Source of the DNA: Betaproteobacteria bacterium
Lineage (GTDB): Bacteria > Pseudomonadota > Gammaproteobacteria > Burkholderiales > Methylophilaceae
Reading direction: 5' to 3'
Assembly: GCA_022599515.1 (NCBI GenBank)
Contig: JAHZMC010000082.1
Coordinates: 1 to 54,115 of the forward strand
Length of the DNA stretch: 54,115 nucleotides
A program made the position numbers and the translations under genes. The notes below the pieces were generated by a model, which ran no database searches, had not been told where the DNA came from, and worked only from the letters and a program-made list of their open reading frames with translations. Of the stretch, positions 8,580 to 17,134 are shown one piece after another. Position 1 is the first letter of the stretch. Each line of letters opens with the position of its first letter.

Positions 8580-9569
8580 CTAAACGCCCCATCTAAGCCC
8601 AGCAGTATTCACAGGGCTATCCCAATGCTGTTTGATTTCATCATCTAACACGCAGACGGTAATCGAGGCGCCAGTCATGTCAATTGCGGTGGTGTAATTG
8701 CCAACTAAAGACCGTGCAATGGTTAGTCCATGCTCAGTGAGCAATTTCTCAGCCGTGTTATAAATTAAATAGAGCTCCATCAATGGTGTTGCGCCTAGAC
8801 CATTGACCAATAATAGAATTTCTGTGTCTTTTTTAGGTTGTAAATCAGCAATAATGGCATCAATCATACCGTTAACCATCGCATCTGCTTCGCGCATGGT
8901 TTCACGCTTGCGACCTGGTTCGCCGTGAATACCAATGCCCATTTCAATTTCTGTTTCACTAATCTCAAAAGTGGGTTTGCCTGCAGCAGGCACGGTACAA
9001 CTTGTTAATGCAACGCCGATACTTGCTGTTTGCGCATTAATTTTGTCACCTAAGGCTTTGCAGGTTTGCAAGTCTGCGCCAGTTTCTGCGATGCTGCCCA
9101 CACATTTTTCCACAATCACTGTACCAGCAACGCCGCGTCTTCCATCAGTAAAGGTACTATTAATCACCGCACAATCATCGCTAGTCAGTACAGTGGCGTT
9201 TTCGAAAGGCAACATTTCTGCGGCCATTTCAAAGTTCATTACATCGCCCGCATAGTTTTTGACGATAAATAATACGCCTTTATCTGCATGTACCGCCTCA
9301 GCCGCAGCTATCATTTGATCGGGTGTTGGCGAGGTAAATACTTGGCCTGGGCAAGCAGCATCTAACATGCCCTTGCCGATAAAGCCTGCGTGCAATGGCT
9401 CGTGACCAGCGCCGCCACCCGAGACGATGACAACCTTATTTTTTGCCTTGTTTTTTCGAGTTAGATAATTTGGTTCCAAGTGTAATGACACCAAATCATT
9501 ATGGGCTTTTGCAAAGCCAGATAAGCTCTCAGTGAGCATATTATTGACGTCATTTACAAACTTTTTCAT
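8580..9569 (-). CDS. dhaK: Dihydroxyacetone kinase subunit DhaK
   Basis: DhaK is the substrate-binding subunit; dihydroxyacetone binds covalently to a His and is phosphorylated to DHAP with the help of DhaL. The 329-residue protein is close to the usual length. KVVIVSGGGAGHEPLHAGFI with the GGGAGHEP loop lies near residue 50, followed by FIVKNYAGDVMNFEMA and TSDDCAV. GIHGEPGRKRE holds His215, in the place of the hemiaminal-forming His. dhaL lies 27 bp upstream in the same direction, so they form an operon. No dhaM or other PTS component is visible nearby. The phosphate donor (PEP through a PTS protein, or ATP) cannot be decided here. Confidence 0.95.
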   Translation of the reverse strand: MKKFVNDVNNMLTESLSGFAKAHNDLVSLHLEPNYLTRKNKAKNKVVIVSGGGAGHEPLHAGFIGKGMLDAACPGQVFTSPTPDQMIAAAEAVHADKGVLFIVKNYAGDVMNFEMAAEMLPFENATVLTSDDCAVINSTFTDGRRGVAGTVIVEKCVGSIAETGADLQTCKALGDKINAQTASIGVALTSCTVPAAGKPTFEISETEIEMGIGIHGEPGRKRETMREADAMVNGMIDAIIADLQPKKDTEILLLVNGLGATPLMELYLIYNTAEKLLTEHGLTIARSLVGNYTTAIDMTGASITVCVLDDEIKQHWDSPVNTAGLRWGV

Positions 9570-9596
9570 ATTGATATTTTACTTTAAATAAATATA

Positions 9597-10238
9597 TTAA
9601 GTATTTGATTTTAATATTAAGTCACAAATTTCATTAATCATCACTTGGCAACTTTTTGCACCAGCATCTAAATGACCTTTAGAGCGTTCACCCAAGCCAG
9701 CCGCACGTCCTCTGGTGGCAATTAAATCACGCGTTGATTCCAATCCTTTATCGGCGGCGGTTTTGATGTCGGCGCAGATGTCGGTCGTACTTTTGTTTTC
9801 AATCGCGCTAAAAATAAAAGTATGCGCAACAGGCACCAATACATCTAACATGGTTTTTTCGCCCACTTTGCCTTTGCCACGTTTAATCAATTCTTGCACA
9901 CCGCCTGCAAAAGCAGCGGCAATGTCTAATGTGGTATTCGCACCATTATGTTTTGCGACTTTTGCCATGCCCATGAATAAGCTGGCGAATAAAGGGCCTG
10001 CAGCACCGCCAACGGTGCTGAGTAATTTCATGGCGATTTTATTCAATGCTTCGTCGGGTGTCAGCGATGCTAATTCATCGGTCATATTGGCAATGGCTTC
10101 TGCGCCACGCAACACATTAATGTAATGATCGCCATCACCAATCGCTTGATCAAGTGTCTCTATTTCAGGTTTGTGTGAAATAATAGCCGACTGTATAGTC
10201 AGGGCGGCTGAGCAGATGAAATCAGTTTGTAAACTCAT
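9597..10238 (-). CDS. dhaL: Dihydroxyacetone kinase subunit DhaL
   Basis: DhaL carries the nucleotide and transfers phosphate to dihydroxyacetone held by DhaK. From the ATG at 10238 the protein has 213 residues, an all-helical barrel. The Mg/nucleotide-binding Asp residues fall at 30, 35 and 37 (LDQAIGDGDHY). A Gly-rich segment (LLSTVGGAAGPLFASLFMGM) and RGRAAGLGERSKGHLDAGA follow, as in the family. I prefer this ATG over the GTG at 10247 because an AGTGG ribosome site sits just before it and the Asp numbering matches the well-studied family members. The gene heads the dhaLK operon and is divergent from the sensor kinase gene. Confidence 0.93.
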   Translation of the reverse strand: MSLQTDFICSAALTIQSAIISHKPEIETLDQAIGDGDHYINVLRGAEAIANMTDELASLTPDEALNKIAMKLLSTVGGAAGPLFASLFMGMAKVAKHNGANTTLDIAAAFAGGVQELIKRGKGKVGEKTMLDVLVPVAHTFIFSAIENKSTTDICADIKTAADKGLESTRDLIATRGRAAGLGERSKGHLDAGAKSCQVMINEICDLILKSNT

Positions 10239-10334
10239 GAATACCACTATATTTCAAATTTATTAAGGTTGCTAAACTCTACACATGTTAGATTCTCATA
10301 TCAACTTTTTTGATTGCAATTTTTAGATAAAACA

Positions 10335-11693
10335 ATGAGCTTACGACTCCGCTTAAACTTAATCATTACTTTACTCATGCTGCTGTTCATGTTGGCAGTT
10401 GGTTTTATATTAATTAAATCGGCTAAATCAGCAACGCAGGAGAGCGTGGAAGCCGCTACCCATGTCACTACTCAGTTGCTGGATGCGGTTATTTTAAGTG
10501 CTAGCAATAGTTTAGATTTTGGCTATTCCAATGGCGTGATGAAGCGCTTTTTAGAGCAGCTTGGCCGCGTAAGAAGTAATGAAATTTATTTGTATGATTA
10601 CAGCAATCAAGTGATTTATAAATCACCAACGCCAGAATATCGATCAGATGTAAAACCACCAAAATGGTTTAATGACCTGCTAGATCCAAAAGCTGAGCCA
10701 GTTGTGCGATTTATTAGGTTAAGTAAATTAGGCAGATTAGAGGTAAGGCCTAATCCCAGCGGCACCATACGTGAATCTTGGGCTAAATTACAAAAGCTTT
10801 TTTGGATTTGGTTGGGATTTTTTATAGCGCTCAATGCTGGTGTTTACTGGGTGCTGGGCAGTTTACTTAAGCCATTACAACCCATCTTAAAAACAATCAA
10901 TCAATTAGAGCAGGGTGACTTAAGGGCGCGTTTGCCACACTTTAAATCGCCAGAGTTTGAGAAGATCGGGCACAGTCTTAACAGGATGGCAGAGTCATTA
11001 GCGGTAGAGCGCGAGTTGGAAGAAAGCCGTCAAGTAACCCACCTCATCCAAAAACATATTGAAGAAGAACGCCGCAGTTTGGCCAGAGAGTTGCACGATG
11101 AGCTTGGGCAATATGTGACAGCGATTAAAACGTTCGCAGTGGCGATTGCCAGCAAAACCAAAGAAAAAGCGCCAGAAGTCGAGGCGAGTGCGCAAACGAT
11201 TGTGGCAGCGGCAAATCATATTTACGATGGCATGCACAACATTATTAAGCAATTAAGACCAGGTTCTTTAGATAATTTAGGACTGCCAGAAACGTTAAAA
11301 GATTTAGTTAACTCGTTGCAAGAACAGCACCAGTATTTGCAAGTGCGCTTAAATTTGACTGGCAATTTAGAGGTGTTAGGTGAAACTTTAAATATCAATC
11401 TCTATCGAATGATCCAAGAATCGATTAATAATGCAATTAAGCATGCGCAAGCAACTACCTTAGACATTAATTTGAAATTGAATGACGAAAATGCGCTGGA
11501 ATTAGTGATTAAAGATAATGGCAAAGGCATGGATATTCATGCAGTTGATCAAACCAATCATTTTGGTTTGTTAGGGATAAGAGAACGGGTTCAGGGTTTG
11601 CATGGTCGTTTTAGTGTGGAATCTGAACTAGGTAATGGCACGGAAATTATTATAAAAATACCAAATGTGGTAAAAATAGGGACACAAGAATGA
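10335..11693 (+). CDS. Membrane sensor histidine kinase (NarX/DegS/UhpB type, HisKA_3)
   Basis: The product (452 residues from the ATG at 10335; a TTG seven codons upstream is also in frame) has a first membrane helix at about 8-28. A periplasmic sensor region of about 120 residues follows, then a second helix (WIWLGFFIALNAGVYWVLG), a HAMP domain (LKPLQPILKTINQLEQGDL), and a short coiled region. The HisKA_3 box RRSLARELHDELGQ carries the phospho-acceptor His254. The ATPase domain shows NNAIKHAQAT, DNGKGM and GLLGIRERVQGLHG, so it appears active. The partner response regulator overlaps its end by four bases (ATGA). The periplasmic domain is not one I recognise, so the signal is unknown. Confidence 0.92.
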   Translation: MSLRLRLNLIITLLMLLFMLAVGFILIKSAKSATQESVEAATHVTTQLLDAVILSASNSLDFGYSNGVMKRFLEQLGRVRSNEIYLYDYSNQVIYKSPTPEYRSDVKPPKWFNDLLDPKAEPVVRFIRLSKLGRLEVRPNPSGTIRESWAKLQKLFWIWLGFFIALNAGVYWVLGSLLKPLQPILKTINQLEQGDLRARLPHFKSPEFEKIGHSLNRMAESLAVERELEESRQVTHLIQKHIEEERRSLARELHDELGQYVTAIKTFAVAIASKTKEKAPEVEASAQTIVAAANHIYDGMHNIIKQLRPGSLDNLGLPETLKDLVNSLQEQHQYLQVRLNLTGNLEVLGETLNINLYRMIQESINNAIKHAQATTLDINLKLNDENALELVIKDNGKGMDIHAVDQTNHFGLLGIRERVQGLHGRFSVESELGNGTEIIIKIPNVVKIGTQE

Positions 11694-12328
11694 GCCAGAT
11701 AAATGTAATGTTGGTGGATGACCATGCAGTGGTACGCATGGGCTTTAAAATGCTGTTAGAGACTTCTGATGACATTAAAGTGATTGCCGAAGCAGAAAGT
11801 GGCGAGGAAGCGATTAAATTTTATGTTGAGCATAAGCCCAATGTGATTGTGATGGATATTACGATGCCTGGCATGGGCGGCATGGAAGCAATTGAGCGCA
11901 TTTTAACCAAAGACTCCTCAGCCAAGATTTTAGTGCTTTCTGCACATGAAGACTCTGTGCATCCTAAGCGTGTATTGAACGCTGGCGCAATGGGTTATGT
12001 GACAAAGCGTAGCGCCGCTGAAGAGTTGATTAAAGCCATTCGCGCTGTAGCGTCAGGTAAAAAATATATTGAAGCCAGCGTAGCGCAACAAATGGCGATT
12101 CAACAGTTATCAGGTACACAAAACCCAGTTGATGTTCTGAGTGAACGTGAATTTGAAGTGTTTATGTCGTTAGCTAAAGGCAAAACGACGAATGAAATTG
12201 CAGAAACTTTGTTTTTGAGCCCGCGTACAGTCGGTACACATTTATATAATATTAAGCAAAAATTAAATGCAAGTAATTCAGCAGAGATTGCTTTGATTGC
12301 GATGCGTAGTGGTTTGATTGATCCTTAA
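11690..12328 (+). CDS. LuxR/NarL-family response regulator
   Basis: The 212-residue protein has an N-terminal receiver domain (about 1-120) and a C-terminal LuxR-type helix-turn-helix (about 145-208). Receiver residues are in place: Asp10-Asp11 (LVDDHAVVR), phospho-acceptor Asp56 (VIVMDITMPGMGG), Ser/Thr near LVLSAHED, and Lys in YVTKRSAAEE. The DNA-binding part reads LSEREFEVFMSLAKGKTTNE and ends with the recognition region SPRTVGTHLYNIKQKL. Its start overlaps the kinase stop (ATGA), so the two are translated together as one signalling pair. Target genes are not evident; the neighbouring dhaLK operon and the transporter are candidates only by position. Confidence 0.93.
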   Translation: MSQINVMLVDDHAVVRMGFKMLLETSDDIKVIAEAESGEEAIKFYVEHKPNVIVMDITMPGMGGMEAIERILTKDSSAKILVLSAHEDSVHPKRVLNAGAMGYVTKRSAAEELIKAIRAVASGKKYIEASVAQQMAIQQLSGTQNPVDVLSEREFEVFMSLAKGKTTNEIAETLFLSPRTVGTHLYNIKQKLNASNSAEIALIAMRSGLIDP

Positions 12329-12374
12329 TCGATTGATTAATTAAATCAAATAGCTTACTAAATTTAAACCGATT

Positions 12375-13277
12375 TTAATGATCAGGATTTTCAGCCACAA
12401 TGGGCTCAGCCTGTTGTGCGCTGTATGTGCTCAGTACACCACCAATCATAATCAGGCCAATGGCTAGCCATTCTGATGCGGATAAATGTTCAGCCCAAAA
12501 CAGAATGCCAAACAAGCTAGAAATCACAACCGTCGCATAACTAAGACTGGCAACTGTGAGCGTTTTGCCTGTGCGGTATGCGCGCGTGAGTGCAAGTTGC
12601 GCGAGAGTTGCAGATCCCGCTAAGCCTAGCAAAATGGGTAAGTCATGCCATGTAACGACAGAAACTTGATCAAATAACATCCAAATACCTGCACCAATGG
12701 TTGAAATGAGCGTGAAGTAAAACACCGTGCGCCAATCGGGCTCATGCAAGTTCCCAAGTTGCTTAACGTGCACATAGGCTAATCCTGCCCCGATGCCAGA
12801 ACAAAGGCCGACAATACCAGCTAGTAAATCTTCTCTAGCAAAGCTTGGTTTCAATAATAGAATGATGCCAATAAAACTCATTAAAATGGCTAGATAAAGG
12901 ATTTTTTTAGGCCGCTCAAGTAGCATAAAAGGCATGAATGCGGCTAAAAAAAGTGGTGATGTGTAGTTGAGTGTGATAGCAGTTGCTAACGGTAAGTGGC
13001 TGATTGCATAGAAAAACATCAGTAGTGCCACAAAGCCAATCAGTGCGCGCGCCAGTTGTTTATTTAGGTGGGGTGTTTTGATGGGTAGACGTTTGATGCG
13101 AATTAGCGTGAATATTAGTAAAAAGCCAAATAAAGAGCGATAAAACACCAGTTCTGCACTGGAAAATTTAGCAGAGCCAACTTTAACAAGTGCCCCCATT
13201 GTTGCAAAACCTAATGCCGCAACTAGCATCCACAGGCTGCCATATCGTGTGGTTTGAGAGGTTTTTTTGTTTGTCAT
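12375..13277 (-). CDS. DMT-superfamily (EamA) transporter
   Basis: This 300-residue inner-membrane protein has about ten predicted helices arranged as two EamA repeats (roughly residues 12-145 and 155-290). The first repeat begins GSLWMLVAALGFATMGALVK and the second includes LAGIVGLCSGIGAGLAYVHV. The N-terminus is short and charged, and the C-terminus is a polar tail. Proteins of this type export or import amino acids, nucleotides, sugars or drugs; the substrate cannot be read from sequence. It is convergent with the response regulator gene and separated from the small gene at 13486 by a divergent intergenic region. Confidence 0.88.
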   Translation of the reverse strand: MTNKKTSQTTRYGSLWMLVAALGFATMGALVKVGSAKFSSAELVFYRSLFGFLLIFTLIRIKRLPIKTPHLNKQLARALIGFVALLMFFYAISHLPLATAITLNYTSPLFLAAFMPFMLLERPKKILYLAILMSFIGIILLLKPSFAREDLLAGIVGLCSGIGAGLAYVHVKQLGNLHEPDWRTVFYFTLISTIGAGIWMLFDQVSVVTWHDLPILLGLAGSATLAQLALTRAYRTGKTLTVASLSYATVVISSLFGILFWAEHLSASEWLAIGLIMIGGVLSTYSAQQAEPIVAENPDH

Positions 13278-13420
13278 ATAGGGCGTTTGCGATGAAGTAT
13301 ATGTATGTAGTAAAAAGAGACAATCTAGATTCGTTATTTTAACAGGCGGCTAGCGATATGTTGAAAAGCATTTTGAATGTAAAAAATGCTTACAAAAGCC
13401 ATGGATTCTCGCTTGAAATC

Positions 13421-13449
13421 TTGCATAAAATAGACTTTTGCTTTACTCT
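13421..13449 (+). promoter_or_regulatory. Possible sigma70 promoter for the 51-residue peptide gene
   Basis: TTGCAT (13421-13426) is followed after 17 bp by TACTCT (13444-13449), about 37 bp before the ATG at 13486. The -35 is good and the -10 is weak. The distance to the gene and the dedicated terminator downstream make a short monocistronic transcript plausible. Confidence 0.35.
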
Positions 13450-13485
13450 TATTAGAACTGAAAAGCTAATTTTTTAGGATGCACC

Positions 13486-13641
13486 ATGAAAAAATCACTA
13501 TCATCTAAAGGTTATCAATCTAACGGCGCAAAAACAGCAGAGCGTTTAGACCGCAAAAAGCTGTTTGCAATAGCTTTGTCGACCTTCTTAATATTGGTTG
13601 TTGTGAGTGAATGTATTCGATTAGTATTAATGAATTGGTAG
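13486..13641 (+). CDS. Small single-span membrane protein (51 residues), unknown function
   Basis: The ATG at 13486 follows a TAGGA ribosome-binding stretch and opens a 51-codon frame. The N-terminal half is polar and basic (MKKSLSSKGYQSNGAKTAER, then LDRKK). The C-terminal half is one hydrophobic helix (LFAIALSTFLILVVVS) ending CIRLVLMNW. By the positive-inside rule the N-terminus would be cytoplasmic. The gene has its own strong terminator 16 bp after the stop and a possible promoter upstream, which supports real expression. I do not recognise a family. Confidence 0.6.
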   Translation: MKKSLSSKGYQSNGAKTAERLDRKKLFAIALSTFLILVVVSECIRLVLMNW

Positions 13642-13656
13642 CTTAGGTGAAGCTGT

Positions 13657-13687
13657 AACGGCGGCCTTAGCCGCCGTTTTTGTTTTT
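13657..13687 (+). terminator. Rho-independent terminator after the 51-residue peptide gene
   Basis: AACGGCGG (13657-13664) pairs perfectly with CCGCCGTT (13671-13678) across a six-base loop, followed by a T-rich run. It isolates the small gene from argD downstream. Confidence 0.9.
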
Positions 13688-13773
13688 ATAGAACATGTTT
13701 TCTCTTTAAGTAACTTTAGATGCAATGCTTCTCTTAAGCATTGTTTTTTATTTTTTAGCGTTATTGGAAATTT

Positions 13774-14958
13774 ATGTCGCAACACGTAATGAATACATAT
13801 GGCAGATTGCCTGTCACCTTTACAAGAGGTCAGGGCTTATGGTTATGGGATGACCATGGCGAAAAATATCTTGATGCGCTTGCTGGTATTGCAGTGACTG
13901 GTTTAGGTCACTCACATCCTGAATTTGTCAAAGCGATTAGTGCGCAAGCTTCTACTTTGATGCATGTTTCAAACGTGTATCAAATTGCGGAACAAGCGCA
14001 GTTAGCCGATAAAATTGCCGCTATTTCAGGCATGGATAATGTCTTTTTCTGTAACTCTGGCTGTGAGGCCAACGAAGCGCAGATTAAATTGGCACGCTTG
14101 TATGCACACAATAAAGGCATCACGAACCCAGAAATTATTGTGATGGATAAGTCATTTCACGGACGGACGTTGGCGACATTGTCTGCAACTGGAAGTCGCA
14201 AAGTGCAAGCAGGTTTTGAGCCGCTAGTGAGTGGTTTTGTACGCGTGCCATTTGATGATATTGAGGCAGTGAAACAAGTTGCGGCGCGTAAAAATAACGT
14301 AGTAGCCATCTTAGTTGAGCCTGTACAAGGCGAGGGCGGTATTCACATTCCTGCGGATATGAAAGCGTACTTTGAAGCGCTACGTCAAATTTGCGATGAT
14401 AATGATTGGTTGCTCATGCTGGATGAAGTGCAAAGCGGTATTGGACGCACAGGCACTTGGTTTGCATTTCAACATACTGGCGTGATGCCAGACGTGATGT
14501 CTCTAGCAAAAGGCTTAGGCTCTGGCGTGCCAATTGGCGCATGCGTAGCCAAAGGTAAAGCGGCAGAAGTGTTTACTCCAGGTAAGCATGGCTCGACTTT
14601 TGGTGGCAATCCATTTGCGATGAGCGCTGGACTGGCAACATTAGCAATTATTGAGCAAGAAAAATTACGCGAAAACGCAGAAGCCATGGGTGATTTTATC
14701 CATCAACAATTTGCTGAAGCGTTTAAAGGTAACGCCGCTATCGTCAATATTCGTCATGCGGGTTTAATGATTGGGATTGAGTTGGATAGACCTTGTGCCG
14801 AATTAGTGAAAATAGCATTGGCGAATAAATTATTGATTAATGTGACGGCAGACAAAGTGATTCGCTTATTGCCGGCGCTCATTATTACGCAAGAAGAGGC
14901 GCAAGAGCTCGTTAACCGCTTAGTGTCTGTTGTCGACCATTTTTTAAAAGCTGCTTAA
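13774..14958 (+). CDS. argD: Acetylornithine aminotransferase (class III, PLP)
   Basis: ArgD transfers the amino group of glutamate to N-acetylglutamate semialdehyde to make N-acetylornithine in arginine synthesis, and often acts in lysine synthesis too. The 394-residue protein has the class III aminotransferase hallmarks: FCNSGCEANEAQIKLARLYA, the cofactor Asp in LMLDEVQSGIGRTG, and the PLP-binding Lys246 in SLAKGLGSGVPIGA. STFGGNPFAMSAG follows. The length matches the family. A GGAAA ribosome site precedes the ATG. It starts the run argD-argF-argG with 20-bp and 1-bp-overlap spacings, consistent with one operon for the last steps of arginine synthesis. Confidence 0.95.
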   Translation: MSQHVMNTYGRLPVTFTRGQGLWLWDDHGEKYLDALAGIAVTGLGHSHPEFVKAISAQASTLMHVSNVYQIAEQAQLADKIAAISGMDNVFFCNSGCEANEAQIKLARLYAHNKGITNPEIIVMDKSFHGRTLATLSATGSRKVQAGFEPLVSGFVRVPFDDIEAVKQVAARKNNVVAILVEPVQGEGGIHIPADMKAYFEALRQICDDNDWLLMLDEVQSGIGRTGTWFAFQHTGVMPDVMSLAKGLGSGVPIGACVAKGKAAEVFTPGKHGSTFGGNPFAMSAGLATLAIIEQEKLRENAEAMGDFIHQQFAEAFKGNAAIVNIRHAGLMIGIELDRPCAELVKIALANKLLINVTADKVIRLLPALIITQEEAQELVNRLVSVVDHFLKAA

Positions 14959-14978
14959 ATTAAGAATAGTAAACCGTT

Positions 14979-15896
14979 ATGAGTATTAAACACTTTTTGC
15001 AATTTAATGATCTCAGTGGTGATGAGATTAATTATATATTTGAGCGTGCTGCTTGGATTAAATCGCAGTTCAAGGGCTACAAAAAATATTGGCCTTTAGA
15101 AGACCGCACTTTGGTCATGATTTTTGAAAAAGCCAGCACTAGAACGCGCTTGTCGTTTGAGGCGGGTATGCATCAATTGGGCGGTGCAGCGATTTACTTA
15201 AACACGCGCGACTCACAATTAGGTCGTGGTGAGCCTGTGGAAGATGCTGCGCAAGTCATTTCTCGTATGAGTGACTTAGTCATGATTCGTACTTATGAGC
15301 AAAGCATTATCGAGCGTTTTGCTGCTAACTCACGCGTACCAGTGATTAATGGCTTAACCAATGAGTATCATCCATGCCAAATCTTGGCGGATATTTTCAC
15401 CTATATTGAGCATAGAGGTTCGATTAAAGGCAAAACGGTGACTTGGATTGGTGACTCTAACAATATGTGCAACACCTGGTTGCAAGCGGCAGAAGTGCTT
15501 GATTTTAATATGCATGTGTCAACGCCGCCTGGGTATGAAGTAGAGCCAGAGCGTGCCAATTTGTATGGCACAGACCACTTTGAAGAGTTTAAAGACCCAA
15601 TGGATGCGGCAAAAGGCGCAGACTTAGTGACCACGGATGTATGGACCAGCATGGGTTTTGAAGCGGAAAATGAAGAGCGTCGCAAAGACTTTGCCGATTG
15701 GCAAGTTGATGCAGACATGATGAAAGTAGCAAAGCCAGATGCGTTGTTTATGCATTGTTTGCCTGCTCACCGCGGCGAAGAAGTGAGCGCTGATGTGATT
15801 GATGGCCCTAACTCTGTGGTGTGGCAAGAGGCTGAGAACCGCTTGCATGTGCAAAAAGCGTTGATGGAATATTTATTATTAGGAAAAGTGAAATAA
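14979..15896 (+). CDS. argF: Ornithine carbamoyltransferase
   Basis: ArgF joins carbamoyl phosphate and ornithine to form citrulline. The 305-residue protein shows the carbamoyl-phosphate-binding loop [13 protein letters not shown] near residues 50-62, the HPCQILAD motif for carbamoyl phosphate, and the ornithine-binding [11 protein letters not shown] near the C-terminus, all intact. The gene lies 20 bp after argD. Its stop codon overlaps the argG start by one base (TAATG), so translational coupling with argG is likely. Confidence 0.97.
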   Translation: MSIKHFLQFNDLSGDEINYIFERAAWIKSQFKGYKKYWPLEDRTLVMIFEKASTRTRLSFEAGMHQLGGAAIYLNTRDSQLGRGEPVEDAAQVISRMSDLVMIRTYEQSIIERFAANSRVPVINGLTNEYHPCQILADIFTYIEHRGSIKGKTVTWIGDSNNMCNTWLQAAEVLDFNMHVSTPPGYEVEPERANLYGTDHFEEFKDPMDAAKGADLVTTDVWTSMGFEAENEERRKDFADWQVDADMMKVAKPDALFMHCLPAHRGEEVSADVIDGPNSVVWQEAENRLHVQKALMEYLLLGKVK

Positions 15897-17119
15897 TGAG
15901 CGATGTTAAGAAAGTAGTCCTGGCTTACTCTGGTGGTTTAGATACCTCCGTAATTTTGAAGTGGTTGCAAGATACCTATCAAGCCGAAGTTGTCACATTT
16001 ACCGCTGATTTAGGTCAGGGTGAAGAGTTAGAGCCAGCGCGTGCTAAAGCCAAAGCGGCAGGTGTGAAAGATATTTACATTGATGACTTGCGCGAAGAGT
16101 TCGTGCGTGATTTTGTGTTCCCAATGTTCAGAGCTAATACCATTTACGAAGGTGAGTATTTATTAGGCACTTCGATTGCTCGCCCGCTTATTTCTAAACG
16201 TCTGATTGAAATTGTTAAAGAAACCAATGCCGATGCGATTTCACATGGTGCAACAGGTAAAGGCAACGATCAAGTACGTTTTGAATTGGGTGCTTATGCG
16301 CTTAATCCAGAGATTAAAATCATTGCGCCATGGCGTGAGTGGGATTTATTAAGTCGTGAAAAATTGATGGCTTACGCAGAAAAACATGGTATTGCTGTTG
16401 ATATGAAGCACAAGCAAGGCGGGAGTCCATATTCGATGGATGCCAACTTATTGCATATTTCCTACGAAGGCCGTCATTTAGAAGATCCAGCGGCAGAAGC
16501 TGAGGAAAGTATGTGGCGTTGGAGCGTTAGCCCAGAGCAAGCGCCGAATGAGCCTGAGTATTTGGATATTGAATATAAACAAGGCGACATCGTTGCGTTA
16601 AATGGCAAAGCGATGAAAGCACACGAAATCTTGGCTGAATTAAATCGTGTTGGCGGCAAGCATGGTATCGGCCGCTTAGATTTAGTAGAGAATCGCTATG
16701 TTGGTATGAAAGCGCGTGGCTGTTACGAAACGCCGGGCGGCACCATTATGATGAAAGCGCATCGCGGCATTGAGAGTGTGACTTTAGATCGCGAAGTTGC
16801 GCATTTAAAAGATGACCTAATGCCACGTTATGCGAGTTTAATTTATAACGGTTACTGGTGGAGCCCTGAGCGTATTGCTTTGCAAACGCTGATTGACCAT
16901 ACCCAAGTGCATGTTAACGGCTGGGTGCGCGTTAAATTGTATAAAGGTAGCGTGTCTGTGGTTGGTCGTGATAGTAAAACAGATTCATTGTTTGATCCTA
17001 ACATTGCGACATTTGAAGATGATGCAGGTGCATATGATCACAAAGATGCAGAAGGCTTTATTAAATTAAACGCATTGCGTATGCGTATTGCGGCAAAACT
17101 ACGTCCAATCAATAAATAG
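15896..17119 (+). CDS. argG: Argininosuccinate synthase
   Basis: ArgG condenses citrulline and aspartate with ATP to form argininosuccinate. The 407-residue protein carries the N-type PP-loop [15 protein letters not shown] at residues 10-24 and the substrate-binding [33 protein letters not shown] is the usual mid-domain signature. Length and motif order fit the common (type 1) bacterial enzyme. It overlaps argF by one base and is followed 15 bp later by cimA. argH is not in the window. Confidence 0.97.
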   Translation: MSDVKKVVLAYSGGLDTSVILKWLQDTYQAEVVTFTADLGQGEELEPARAKAKAAGVKDIYIDDLREEFVRDFVFPMFRANTIYEGEYLLGTSIARPLISKRLIEIVKETNADAISHGATGKGNDQVRFELGAYALNPEIKIIAPWREWDLLSREKLMAYAEKHGIAVDMKHKQGGSPYSMDANLLHISYEGRHLEDPAAEAEESMWRWSVSPEQAPNEPEYLDIEYKQGDIVALNGKAMKAHEILAELNRVGGKHGIGRLDLVENRYVGMKARGCYETPGGTIMMKAHRGIESVTLDREVAHLKDDLMPRYASLIYNGYWWSPERIALQTLIDHTQVHVNGWVRVKLYKGSVSVVGRDSKTDSLFDPNIATFEDDAGAYDHKDAEGFIKLNALRMRIAAKLRPINK

Positions 17120-17134
17120 CCCAATCAACAAATA

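Noticed and set aside
12330-12350. Bidirectional terminator between the response regulator and the DMT gene
   Set aside because: TTGATT/AATCAA is short and AT-only; too weak to call.
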